Of a stretch of DNA of 8,640 nucleotides, positions 1 to 5,592 are shown in pieces; positions within the stretch are counted from its first letter, which is position 1, and each line of letters begins with the position of its first letter. The DNA lies in contig CANQQH010000038.1 of assembly GCA_947625955.1 (NCBI GenBank), positions 1-8,640 on the forward strand, read 5' to 3'. A model generated the notes under the pieces. That model saw nothing but the letters and a program-made list of their open reading frames with translations. It was not told the DNA's origin and made no database searches. Made by a program: the position numbers and the translations under genes. The stretch is from an uncultured Clostridia bacterium. Lineage in GTDB: Bacteria > Bacillota > Clostridia > Christensenellales > UBA1242.

Positions 1-1018
1 CCTTCAAAAACAAATACTTTTGCAAAAGTTTGTCTATGCTTTGCGAAGAAAGTTCCTCGAAATTCTCATGAAGATTGCAAACAACCGCCAGCATAAGTTT
101 TAGGTAGGCTCCATTTTGCGGCTGGATTAGAATGTGCGGATGGGTGAGAATGTAGTTTTTGCTGATGTTGAGCTCAAACAGCATGAACACATGTTTTTCC
201 AAAAGCCCATAGAAAAGCAGCTCGGGAACCTCGCGAACAAGGTCGTGGGCTTGCCTATCTGAAATGTCAAACACTTTTTTAATTTTCGCAAAGCGCGAAT
301 CAAACTCACTTTCCGTCAGCAAGAGAAAATTTGGTTGCTTCAAAACAATGCTTCTCACATCTTGCTTTGGGTAAATCTTGCCGCAAAATCTATCAAAAAC
401 ACCTTTGATATCGTTTATGTCTTCAAACAAAAGCTCAGGGCAAGCCTCTATGAGGCTCAAAAACTCAGCCTTGCCAAACCCAAAGCTCGTCAAAAGTTTG
501 CGAAGCGAATCAACACAATCATTGCTAGCAAATAGCAGGCGCGGCTCTTTTCGAATGAGTGCTCGAAGCTCGAAGTCCTCTTTGTCAAAAACGCTAGTCA
601 AAAACTCAATTTGCGAAATAACTTTTTGCTTCGTGAGCGAAAACAAAGCAGGGAAAAAATATAAGAGGCGAAGTGCATCCTTTTTCGAAACATCAAAAAT
701 TACTTTCACAAGGTCAACTCGAAACTTGATTTTTTCGTGACTGGTTATGATGAGGCTTGGCCTGTGGAGAAGTAGGTTATAAAACTCGGGAAGGGTTATG
801 TCAAACTCCGCTTCAAGCCCATGAAAGTTGCTAACGAGCTCCTCGGGCGAAACATACAAAATCGACGGCTCTTTCAAAATCATCAAGCAAACATCCTCAA
901 CATCCATGCTCAGCCTTTTGTGGATGAGATTGATAATAGGAGTGGTGTTGATAATATCACCACTAACCTTGCCTCGAAGCAACTTCACAAGAACATTTTT
1001 GCACTCGTTTATATCCAT
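1..1018 (-). CDS. mTERF-like helical-repeat protein (partial, C-terminus off the left edge)
   Basis: The reverse strand is open from an ATG at 1018 to the window edge (339 codons, no stop), so the C-terminus is missing. The translation shows degenerate repeats, each starting at a conserved proline followed by hydrophobic residues: KEPSIL, HRPSLI, FFPALF, KEPRLL, ACPELL, KQPNFL, EVPELL, THPHIL. The prolines fall at residues 51, 87, 123, 159, 194, 229, 265 and 294, spaced 36, 36, 36, 35, 35, 36 and 29. Each unit reads roughly as P-x-L-L, polar turn, helix, a short F-[GD]-[FIV]-type turn, second helix. That is the pattern of mTERF repeats, which form a superhelix binding double-stranded nucleic acid in mitochondria and chloroplasts. 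No signal peptide, membrane segment or catalytic motif is seen. An in-frame TGA lies 12 codons upstream of the ATG, and the only other start is GTG at 1021. There is no Shine-Dalgarno site. Other alpha-solenoids, including TALE-like ones, are the alternatives. The DNA- or RNA-binding role is inferred. Confidence 0.62.
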   Translation of the reverse strand, partial: MDINECKNVLVKLLRGKVSGDIINTTPIINLIHKRLSMDVEDVCLMILKEPSILYVSPEELVSNFHGLEAEFDITLPEFYNLLLHRPSLIITSHEKIKFRVDLVKVIFDVSKKDALRLLYFFPALFSLTKQKVISQIEFLTSVFDKEDFELRALIRKEPRLLFASNDCVDSLRKLLTSFGFGKAEFLSLIEACPELLFEDINDIKGVFDRFCGKIYPKQDVRSIVLKQPNFLLLTESEFDSRFAKIKKVFDISDRQAHDLVREVPELLFYGLLEKHVFMLFELNISKNYILTHPHILIQPQNGAYLKLMLAVVCNLHENFEELSSQSIDKLLQKYLFLK

Positions 1019-1026
1019 CACTAAAA

Positions 1027-1055
1027 AGTTTATATTTTCAAAAAGCGATTGTCAA
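1027..1055 (-). promoter_or_regulatory. Promoter of the mTERF-like gene
   Basis: On the minus strand a perfect TTGACA (1055-1050) is followed by a 17-bp spacer and TAAACT (1032-1027). The -10 box ends only 8 bases before the ATG at 1018, so transcription should begin at or within a few bases of the start codon. An alternative -10, TATAAA (1034-1029), has a 15-bp spacer and would still leave almost no leader. Confidence 0.55.
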
Positions 1056-1094
1056 TAAATTTCATAAAACCAAAAATTTTCTTGGCTCTTTGAG

Positions 1095-1217
1095 TGGCGT
1101 GCAGGGCGGTTTGCGCGTGCGAACACGCGGGCGCGTGGGAGCGTGCGTGTGCGCGCATATGCGTGCATGGCGTGCGCGAGGGCACATGCGCGAAGGGGCG
1201 CGCGCGCACGCGCGCGG
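1095..1217. repeat. GC-rich alternating purine-pyrimidine island (Z-DNA-prone)
   Basis: Within an AT-rich intergenic region lies a block of about 120 bp built almost entirely from GCG, GTG, GCA and CGC steps. Strict purine-pyrimidine alternation runs for 29 bases at 1141-1169 and for 19 bases at 1198-1216. A perfect 6-bp hairpin, CGCGTG/CACGCG with a CGAA loop, sits at 1114-1129, and CGCGCG arms also allow self-pairing around 1201-1216. It lies between the two divergent promoters. The reverse-strand reading frame through it is Arg/Ala/His-rich and does not look like a protein. Its function is unknown. Confidence 0.7.
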
Positions 1218-1269
1218 AAGTTAGCATGGTATCGTTAAAAAATATATTAAAAAAGTTTGAAAAAGGGTA

Positions 1270-1298
1270 TTGACAAATGTGCAAAACCATTGTATAAT
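1270..1298 (+). promoter_or_regulatory. Consensus sigma-A promoter of the exported-protein gene
   Basis: TTGACA at 1270-1275, a 17-bp spacer, and TATAAT at 1293-1298: both boxes are perfect. The expected transcription start is about 1305, giving a leader of roughly 43 bases. A constitutive promoter this strong suggests abundant expression of the downstream gene. Confidence 0.9.
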
Positions 1299-1308
1299 AA
1301 AGCCATAA

Positions 1309-1332
1309 AACGAAGAAAGAAGAAACTTCGTT
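1309..1332 (+). promoter_or_regulatory. 5' leader stem-loop before the Shine-Dalgarno site
   Basis: AACGAAG (1309-1315) pairs perfectly with CTTCGTT (1326-1332) around a 10-base A/G loop. The stem starts within a few bases of the predicted 5' end and finishes two bases before GGAGG (1335-1339). It could stabilise the mRNA or affect ribosome access. Neither role is shown by the sequence alone. Confidence 0.5.
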
Positions 1333-1347
1333 ATGGAGGTAAAAAAT

Positions 1348-2040
1348 ATGAAAGAGAAAAGAGTACTGGCCATGTTCATCATTTCAGCTGTAACATTGGT
1401 TGCTAGCCTTGCTGTAACATTCGGCGTTGCGCTAACACTTGCTGACCCTGTGACTGCCACTGGAATCACTCGCTATAACTACTATTTCAATGCTCCCAAC
1501 GACAGAACTTCTATCGTAGTGAAAGATAACTCGAAAAACATTTTGAATCTTTCAAAAGATCTTGTTTTCCAACCATCAAAGAGCGTTGTCTGGAAAGACG
1601 GGGAAATCTTCTGGTTCGAAGATAAAGACCAAAACGGCGTTATCACCTATGAAGACGATATCGTTTATGCCGACGAATCAATCTCTTCAAAAATCAAAGT
1701 TGTTCCTATCAAAATCACCAACAATTTCGATGTCGGCATTGACATGGTGTTGCGCGTAAACTTCGATAGGGAAACAACCCTTGGAAAATTCACATTCGTT
1801 AAAATTTGGAACTACGCTGAAAACACAGCTAATAACGACCAAAACATTAGGTTCATCTTCCGTGACTGTGACGCTAGCGGCTACTCATTCCACCTTGAAG
1901 GTCAAGATTCAATCGAACTTGCAATCGCAATCTATGTTGACCAAAGCAACGACACAACTGGCAGCACAATCAACTGGGGAACAGACTTCGAAGCATTCAA
2001 CATCGAAGTTGAAAACCTCAACCACGAATTATACCACTAA
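1348..2040 (+). CDS. Exported or membrane-anchored protein with an EF-hand-like loop, function unknown
   Basis: I do not recognise a named family. The start at 1348 is chosen because GGAGG (1335-1339) lies 8 bases upstream; an ATG at 1333 overlaps that site and has none of its own. The product is 230 residues. It has a basic start (KEKR, residues 2-5) and an uncharged hydrophobic stretch at about 6-32, so it is either a signal peptide or an N-terminal anchor. No clear A-x-A cleavage site is visible. The rest is acidic, Asn/Asp-rich and looks like beta structure. Residues 92-103, DKDQNGVITYED, match the spacing of an EF-hand or dockerin calcium loop (acidic or Asn at 1, 3, 5, 12; Gly at 6; Ile at 8). 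Residues 115-140 resemble a beta-sandwich strand pair with an ITNN turn. A TasA/CalY-like or other surface-layer role is possible but weakly supported. It stands alone between its own promoter and terminator. The single cysteine is at 174. Confidence 0.8.
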   Translation: MKEKRVLAMFIISAVTLVASLAVTFGVALTLADPVTATGITRYNYYFNAPNDRTSIVVKDNSKNILNLSKDLVFQPSKSVVWKDGEIFWFEDKDQNGVITYEDDIVYADESISSKIKVVPIKITNNFDVGIDMVLRVNFDRETTLGKFTFVKIWNYAENTANNDQNIRFIFRDCDASGYSFHLEGQDSIELAIAIYVDQSNDTTGSTINWGTDFEAFNIEVENLNHELYH

Positions 2041-2081
2041 TCGTGCAGTACAAATGATGAAATAATTAAAGCACAAAAGAT

Positions 2082-2116
2082 AAAATTCCACTAGTCAAAA
2101 GCTAGTGGAATTTTTT
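2082..2116 (+). terminator. Rho-independent terminator of the exported-protein gene
   Basis: A 13-bp perfect stem (2082-2094 with 2102-2114) closes a 7-base loop, with a core of TTCCACTAG/CTAGTGGAA, and ends in a run of T. It lies about 40 bases after the stop at 2040 and isolates this gene from the next. Confidence 0.9.
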
Positions 2117-2134
2117 ATTATGAGCTAAATTTTG

Positions 2135-2163
2135 TTTACAGCGTGCGGCACTTTTTGTATAAT
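2135..2163 (+). promoter_or_regulatory. Promoter of the HD hydrolase gene, positioned for a leaderless mRNA
   Basis: TTTACA at 2135-2140, a 17-bp spacer, and a perfect TATAAT at 2158-2163. Only six bases separate the -10 box from the ATG at 2170, so the predicted transcription start coincides with the start codon. Confidence 0.85.
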
Positions 2164-2169
2164 TAAGGC

Positions 2170-2694
2170 ATGAAAGAAAAAGCTCTCGAACTTTGCAAGA
2201 AAGTTCACTCAAAACAAAAATATCAACTCAATGGGAAAAATATCCCATACTTCAATCATTGCATGATTGTTGCAAATATCATAAAACTCCGCGCCGAGCC
2301 TGAACTCGACCTTGACTACGCAATGACAGTCGCGTATCTTCACGACACGATTGAAGACACCAAAACGACCTATGAAGATATCAAAAATATCTTTGGCAAA
2401 GATGTTGCTGATGGTGTTCTTGCTCTCACCAAAGATAAATCACTATCGCACGAAGAGAAACTTGACGACAGCCTTTCAAGAATAAAAAAGCTTGGAAGAA
2501 GAGAAGTTGCGGCCGTGAAAATTGCAGACAGGATTTGCAACCTCTTTGAAATTCCTGTTCATTGGTCAAAGCAAAAAGCGCAAAATTACATTGAAGAATC
2601 CATAAAAATCGAAAAAACTCTTGGATATGCGAGCCCAAGGCTCCATAAAATCTTGCTTGGTGCAATAGAGAACTACAAAACAAAGATTCAATAG
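2170..2694 (+). CDS. Stand-alone SpoT/MESH1-type HD hydrolase (probable small alarmone hydrolase)
   Basis: This 174-residue protein consists only of the HD domain found at the N-terminus of Rel/SpoT proteins; there is no synthetase or regulatory domain. The conserved order is visible: H13-x-x-Q-K, then G-x-x-I-P-Y-x-x-H30, the HD pair H58-D59 followed by E62-D63-T, FG at 75-76, and K117-I-A-D120-R-x-x-N124. H30, H58, D59 and D120 correspond to the manganese ligands of Rel, and E62-D63 and N124 to its active site. All are present, so the enzyme should be active. By family it would remove the 3' pyrophosphate of (p)ppGpp in the cytosol; other nucleotide substrates, such as the NADPH used by MESH1, are possible. 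No Shine-Dalgarno site precedes ATG 2170 at a usable distance (AAGG ends one base before it). It is a single-gene unit, convergent with the GDPD gene. Confidence 0.85.
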   Translation: MKEKALELCKKVHSKQKYQLNGKNIPYFNHCMIVANIIKLRAEPELDLDYAMTVAYLHDTIEDTKTTYEDIKNIFGKDVADGVLALTKDKSLSHEEKLDDSLSRIKKLGRREVAAVKIADRICNLFEIPVHWSKQKAQNYIEESIKIEKTLGYASPRLHKILLGAIENYKTKIQ

Positions 2695-2717
2695 GGAAGA
2701 ACTCGAAAACAAAAAAA

Positions 2718-2738
2718 GCACGCATTTTTGGTGCGTGG
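2718..2738 (-). terminator. Second, distal terminator for the minus-strand GDPD gene
   Basis: CACGCA (2719-2724) pairs with TGCGTG (2732-2737) around a 7-base loop. Read on the minus strand, the stem is followed by C and seven T residues (2717-2711). On the plus strand no T run follows, so it should act only on transcripts from the right. Confidence 0.65.
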
Positions 2739-2748
2739 AAAATATAAA

Positions 2749-2769
2749 AGCCTTGCTTTTTGCAAGGCT
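2749..2769. terminator. Bidirectional terminator between the HD hydrolase and GDPD genes
   Basis: AGCCTTGC (2749-2756) pairs perfectly with GCAAGGCT (2762-2769) around a loop of five T. T-rich stretches follow on both strands: AATTTTATTGTTTT on plus and TTTTATATTTT on minus. It lies immediately after the GDPD stop codon (2774) and 55 bases after the HD gene. Confidence 0.8.
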
Positions 2770-2773
2770 AATT

Positions 2774-3499
2774 TTATTGTTTTGGAACGAAAGACTCAAA
2801 AATTATATTGTTCGCATACTTTTTTGCTTTCTCTTGCGTTTCTTCATTTCTTACAACCCATGCCAAAACAGGGAGATCTTTGTATTTTTTAACATATCTG
2901 TTTGGCAGATTTTCAATTTGATAGCTGATGAAGTTTGGCTCAGAAACCTTCTTGTTGAGAAGCATTCTTTTGAGCGCAAATCTCTTAATAAAACTTGCAT
3001 CACCCTTTTTGAAAAAGCATGAAAGTTGACCGCGCTTCACATGTGGGGCATTGATTTTGAACCATTCAAGACTATATGGATTGAACGACTGAACGGCGTA
3101 TTCACCTTTATATTTTGAGAGCAGCTTCCAAACATTTTTTTCGAAGCCAACTTTTCCAACATTCTTGATTTCAATGAGAAGGGGAGTCTTGCCATCAACA
3201 AGTTTGAGCACCTCTTCAAATGTTGGAATATGTTCCTTTGATTTCGCAAGGGTCAGGTCTTTGATATCGTCAAAAGTGTAGTTAGAAATAAATCCGTCGG
3301 CACCAGTCATGCGGCCGAGCGCTTCATCATGAAAAACAACAACAGTCCCATCGGCAAGAGGACGAACGTCAAGTTCAATGGCGTAGCCTTTGTCGATAGC
3401 TTTTTGGAATGAGGAAAGGGAATTTTCCGGAGACTCTTCATCGTGCAAACCACGATGGGCAATATACTTTTTGCAAAGCCAAGTGTCAAAAATATTCAT
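2774..3499 (-). CDS. Glycerophosphodiester phosphodiesterase, cytosolic
   Basis: This 241-residue GDPD-family enzyme has a TIM-barrel-type fold and hydrolyses deacylated phospholipids such as glycerophosphocholine or glycerophosphoethanolamine to glycerol 3-phosphate and an alcohol. Visible hallmarks are AHRG (14-17) with catalytic H15, PEN (24-26), the metal ligands E42-x-D44, HD (57-58) with the second catalytic His, and E110-x-K112 in LIEIKN. A QSFNP segment follows near the middle of the barrel. There is no signal peptide, so it acts inside the cell, and the length is usual for short bacterial members. The start at 3499 is set by GGGAG (3510-3506) six bases upstream; the longer frame from 3607 adds 36 residues from AT-rich intergenic DNA and lacks a ribosome site. 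It is a single gene divergent from lepA. The exact substrate cannot be read from the sequence. No convincing promoter was found. Confidence 0.93.
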   Translation of the reverse strand: MNIFDTWLCKKYIAHRGLHDEESPENSLSSFQKAIDKGYAIELDVRPLADGTVVVFHDEALGRMTGADGFISNYTFDDIKDLTLAKSKEHIPTFEEVLKLVDGKTPLLIEIKNVGKVGFEKNVWKLLSKYKGEYAVQSFNPYSLEWFKINAPHVKRGQLSCFFKKGDASFIKRFALKRMLLNKKVSEPNFISYQIENLPNRYVKKYKDLPVLAWVVRNEETQEKAKKYANNIIFESFVPKQ

Positions 3500-3687
3500 T
3501 TGCTTCTCCCAAAGATATAAAATTTTACTAATATATAATACAACAATTTTTCGAAAATACCTAACATTTTTCAAAAAATATTTGTGCAAAATAATAAAAA
3601 TTGGCATTAAACATGGAAAAATTACAAGTGAGCAAATAATATTGCTATGCGTAAAAGCGAATTTAGCACAAAATAGATATAAAACAA

Positions 3688-3716
3688 TTGCAAAAATGCG
3701 ATATTTATTGTAAACT
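3688..3716 (+). promoter_or_regulatory. Possible lepA promoter
   Basis: TTGCAA (3688-3693) is followed by a 17-bp spacer and TAAACT (3711-3716), the same -10 form proposed for the mTERF-like gene. Transcription would begin near 3723, leaving a leader of about 13 bases that starts just before the AAGGA ribosome site (3724-3728). The boxes are imperfect, so this is tentative. Confidence 0.4.
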
Positions 3717-3735
3717 TATTGTGAAGGAAAAAACT

Positions 3736-5529
3736 ATGTCTAATCAAGAAAACACACGAAATTTTTCTATTATAGCCCACATCGACCACGGCAAGAGCAC
3801 GCTCGCCGACAGGCTTATGGAAATCACAAAAACTATCGACGAACGCGAGAAAAAAGACCAGCTGCTTGACAGCATGGACCTTGAACGCGAACGTGGTATC
3901 ACAATAAAACTAACGCCCGTCACAATGAAGTATAACTACCAAGGCAAGGAATACACGCTCAACCTTATCGACACACCGGGGCACGTTGATTTCACCTATG
4001 AAGTGAGCCGCTCACTTGCAGCGTGCGAAGGGGCAGTGCTGGTTGTTGACGCGAGCCAAGGCGTTGAAGCGCAGACGCTTGCAAATGTATATTTGGCGCT
4101 CGAAAACGACCTTTTCATCATCCCCGTTATCAACAAAATCGACCTTCCAAGCGCAAGGCCCGAAGAGGTGAAAGCTGAAATCGAAGACATCATCGGGCTC
4201 GACACCAGCTATGCGCCATTGATTTCCGCAAAAGAAGGGAAGAATGTTGAGGATGTTTTGAAAGTTATCATCGACAAGATTCCAGCTCCAAAGGGTGACG
4301 ACAACGAGCCGCTCCAAGCCCTCATCTTCGACAGCTACTATGATAACTATAAAGGCGCAATCTGCCTTGTTAGGATTGTTAACGGCAAGGTTAAGGCCGG
4401 AACGAAAATCAAAATGATTCAGTCGGGCAAGATCTATGATGTTGTTGAGGTTGGAATCTTCACGCCAAAAACAACTGAAAAAGACGTTCTCACGGCAGGC
4501 GACGTTGGCTATATTTCGGCAAGCATCAAAACCGTGAGCGACATCCATGTTGGCGACACCATCACCGAAGTTGGCAGGGAGTGTAAGCCCCTCGCGGGCT
4601 ACAAACGCGTTATGCCAGTTGTGTATAGCGGAATATTCCCAATCGAGGGCGACAAATATAACCTCTTGAAAGACGCCCTTGAAAAGCTCAAACTCAGCGA
4701 CGCCTCGCTCGTCTATACGCCCGAAACCTCGTCGGCTCTTGGCTATGGGTTCAGGTGCGGATTTTTGGGGCTTCTCCACATGGACATCATCACTGAACGC
4801 CTTGAAAGAGAATTTAATCTCGACCTGATAACAACGGCGCCAAGCGTTTCATATAAGGTGTATAAGACGAACGGCGAGGTGCTTGAAGTTTCAAACCCAT
4901 CGAACCTTCCACCAATGCAGGAGATTGAAAAAATTGAAGAGCCAATGCTCAAAGCGAATCTCTATTCGCCACCTGAATACGCCGGCGCGATCATGGACCT
5001 TTGCACAAACAGGCGTGGAATTTTCGAGAACCTCACATATCTTGAAGAAAACCGAATTAAAATTGTCTATGAGCTCCCGCTTGCTGAAATCGTGTATGAC
5101 TTTTTCGACAAACTCAAAAGTATCTCTCATGGCTATGCAAGTCTTGACTATGAGCAAAACGGCTATAAAGAAAGCGATATGATAAAACTTGATATACTGC
5201 TAAATGGTGAAGTTTGCGACGCGCTAAGTTTGATTGTGCACCGCGACAAAGCGTATGAGCGCGGCAGGGCAATAACCGAGAAACTCAAAGAAGTTGTTCC
5301 AAGACAGCTCTTTGAAATTCCAATTCAAGCGGCAATCGGCAACAAAGTTATTGCAAGAGAAACCGTGAGGGCACTGAGAAAAGATGTTATTGCAAAATGC
5401 TATGGCGGTGACATTTCAAGAAAAAGAAAACTGCTTGAAAAACAAAAAGAGGGCAAGAAGAGAATGCGCAAACTCGGTTCTGTTGAACTTCCAAGTGAGG
5501 CATTCATGAGCATTTTGAAGATAGACTAA
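3736..5529 (+). CDS. lepA: Elongation factor 4 (LepA), translational GTPase
   Basis: This is a full-length LepA of 597 residues. It is a ribosome-associated GTPase linked to back-translocation, recovery of stalled ribosomes and initiation or assembly under stress. The GTPase motifs are all intact: G1 AHIDHGKST (14-22), G2 RERGITIK (51-58), G3 DTPGH (79-83) with catalytic H83, G4 NKID (133-136) and G5 SAK (164-166). The family-specific C-terminus is clear, with KCYGGDISRKRKLLEKQKEG close to the end followed by the lysine-rich KKRM and SVELPSEAFM. The start at 3736 has AAGGA (3724-3728) seven bases upstream; the frame extends to TTG at 3688 but the extra 16 residues do not belong to the family. 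hemW follows after 63 bases with no terminator, so the two are probably cotranscribed, as in many Bacillota. Confidence 0.98.
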   Translation: MSNQENTRNFSIIAHIDHGKSTLADRLMEITKTIDEREKKDQLLDSMDLERERGITIKLTPVTMKYNYQGKEYTLNLIDTPGHVDFTYEVSRSLAACEGAVLVVDASQGVEAQTLANVYLALENDLFIIPVINKIDLPSARPEEVKAEIEDIIGLDTSYAPLISAKEGKNVEDVLKVIIDKIPAPKGDDNEPLQALIFDSYYDNYKGAICLVRIVNGKVKAGTKIKMIQSGKIYDVVEVGIFTPKTTEKDVLTAGDVGYISASIKTVSDIHVGDTITEVGRECKPLAGYKRVMPVVYSGIFPIEGDKYNLLKDALEKLKLSDASLVYTPETSSALGYGFRCGFLGLLHMDIITERLEREFNLDLITTAPSVSYKVYKTNGEVLEVSNPSNLPPMQEIEKIEEPMLKANLYSPPEYAGAIMDLCTNRRGIFENLTYLEENRIKIVYELPLAEIVYDFFDKLKSISHGYASLDYEQNGYKESDMIKLDILLNGEVCDALSLIVHRDKAYERGRAITEKLKEVVPRQLFEIPIQAAIGNKVIARETVRALRKDVIAKCYGGDISRKRKLLEKQKEGKKRMRKLGSVELPSEAFMSILKID

Positions 5530-5592
5530 AAAACGCAAATTTTGAAGATTTTTTATGAAAAAACGCATCAAAACTGAAATTTGGAGGGAGAA

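Noticed and set aside
335..740. Plus-strand open frames of 66 and 120 codons
   Set aside because: They lie antisense to the continuous solenoid ORF, have no ribosome site and show no domain-like pattern.
1..1018. DNA polymerase III delta subunit (holA), which often lies upstream of lepA
   Set aside because: There is no Walker-type or clamp-loader motif; the translation is a regular proline-led helical repeat instead.
1030..1290. Minus-strand 86-codon open frame through the GC island
   Set aside because: Its Arg/Ala/His-rich composition is a direct product of the alternating GC tract. It overlaps two promoters and has no ribosome site.
2735..3022. Plus-strand 95-codon open frame
   Set aside because: It is antisense to the GDPD gene and overlaps the terminator hairpin.
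3500..3607. N-terminal extension of the GDPD protein by 36 residues
   Set aside because: It derives from AT-rich intergenic DNA, has no Shine-Dalgarno site, and the family begins near the AHRG strand just after the start at 3499.
4012..4779. Long minus-strand open frame (255 codons)
   Set aside because: It is entirely antisense to lepA, whose sense translation has every family motif.
5530..5592. Terminator between lepA and hemW
   Set aside because: No stable stem followed by a T run is visible in these 63 bases, so cotranscription is more likely.
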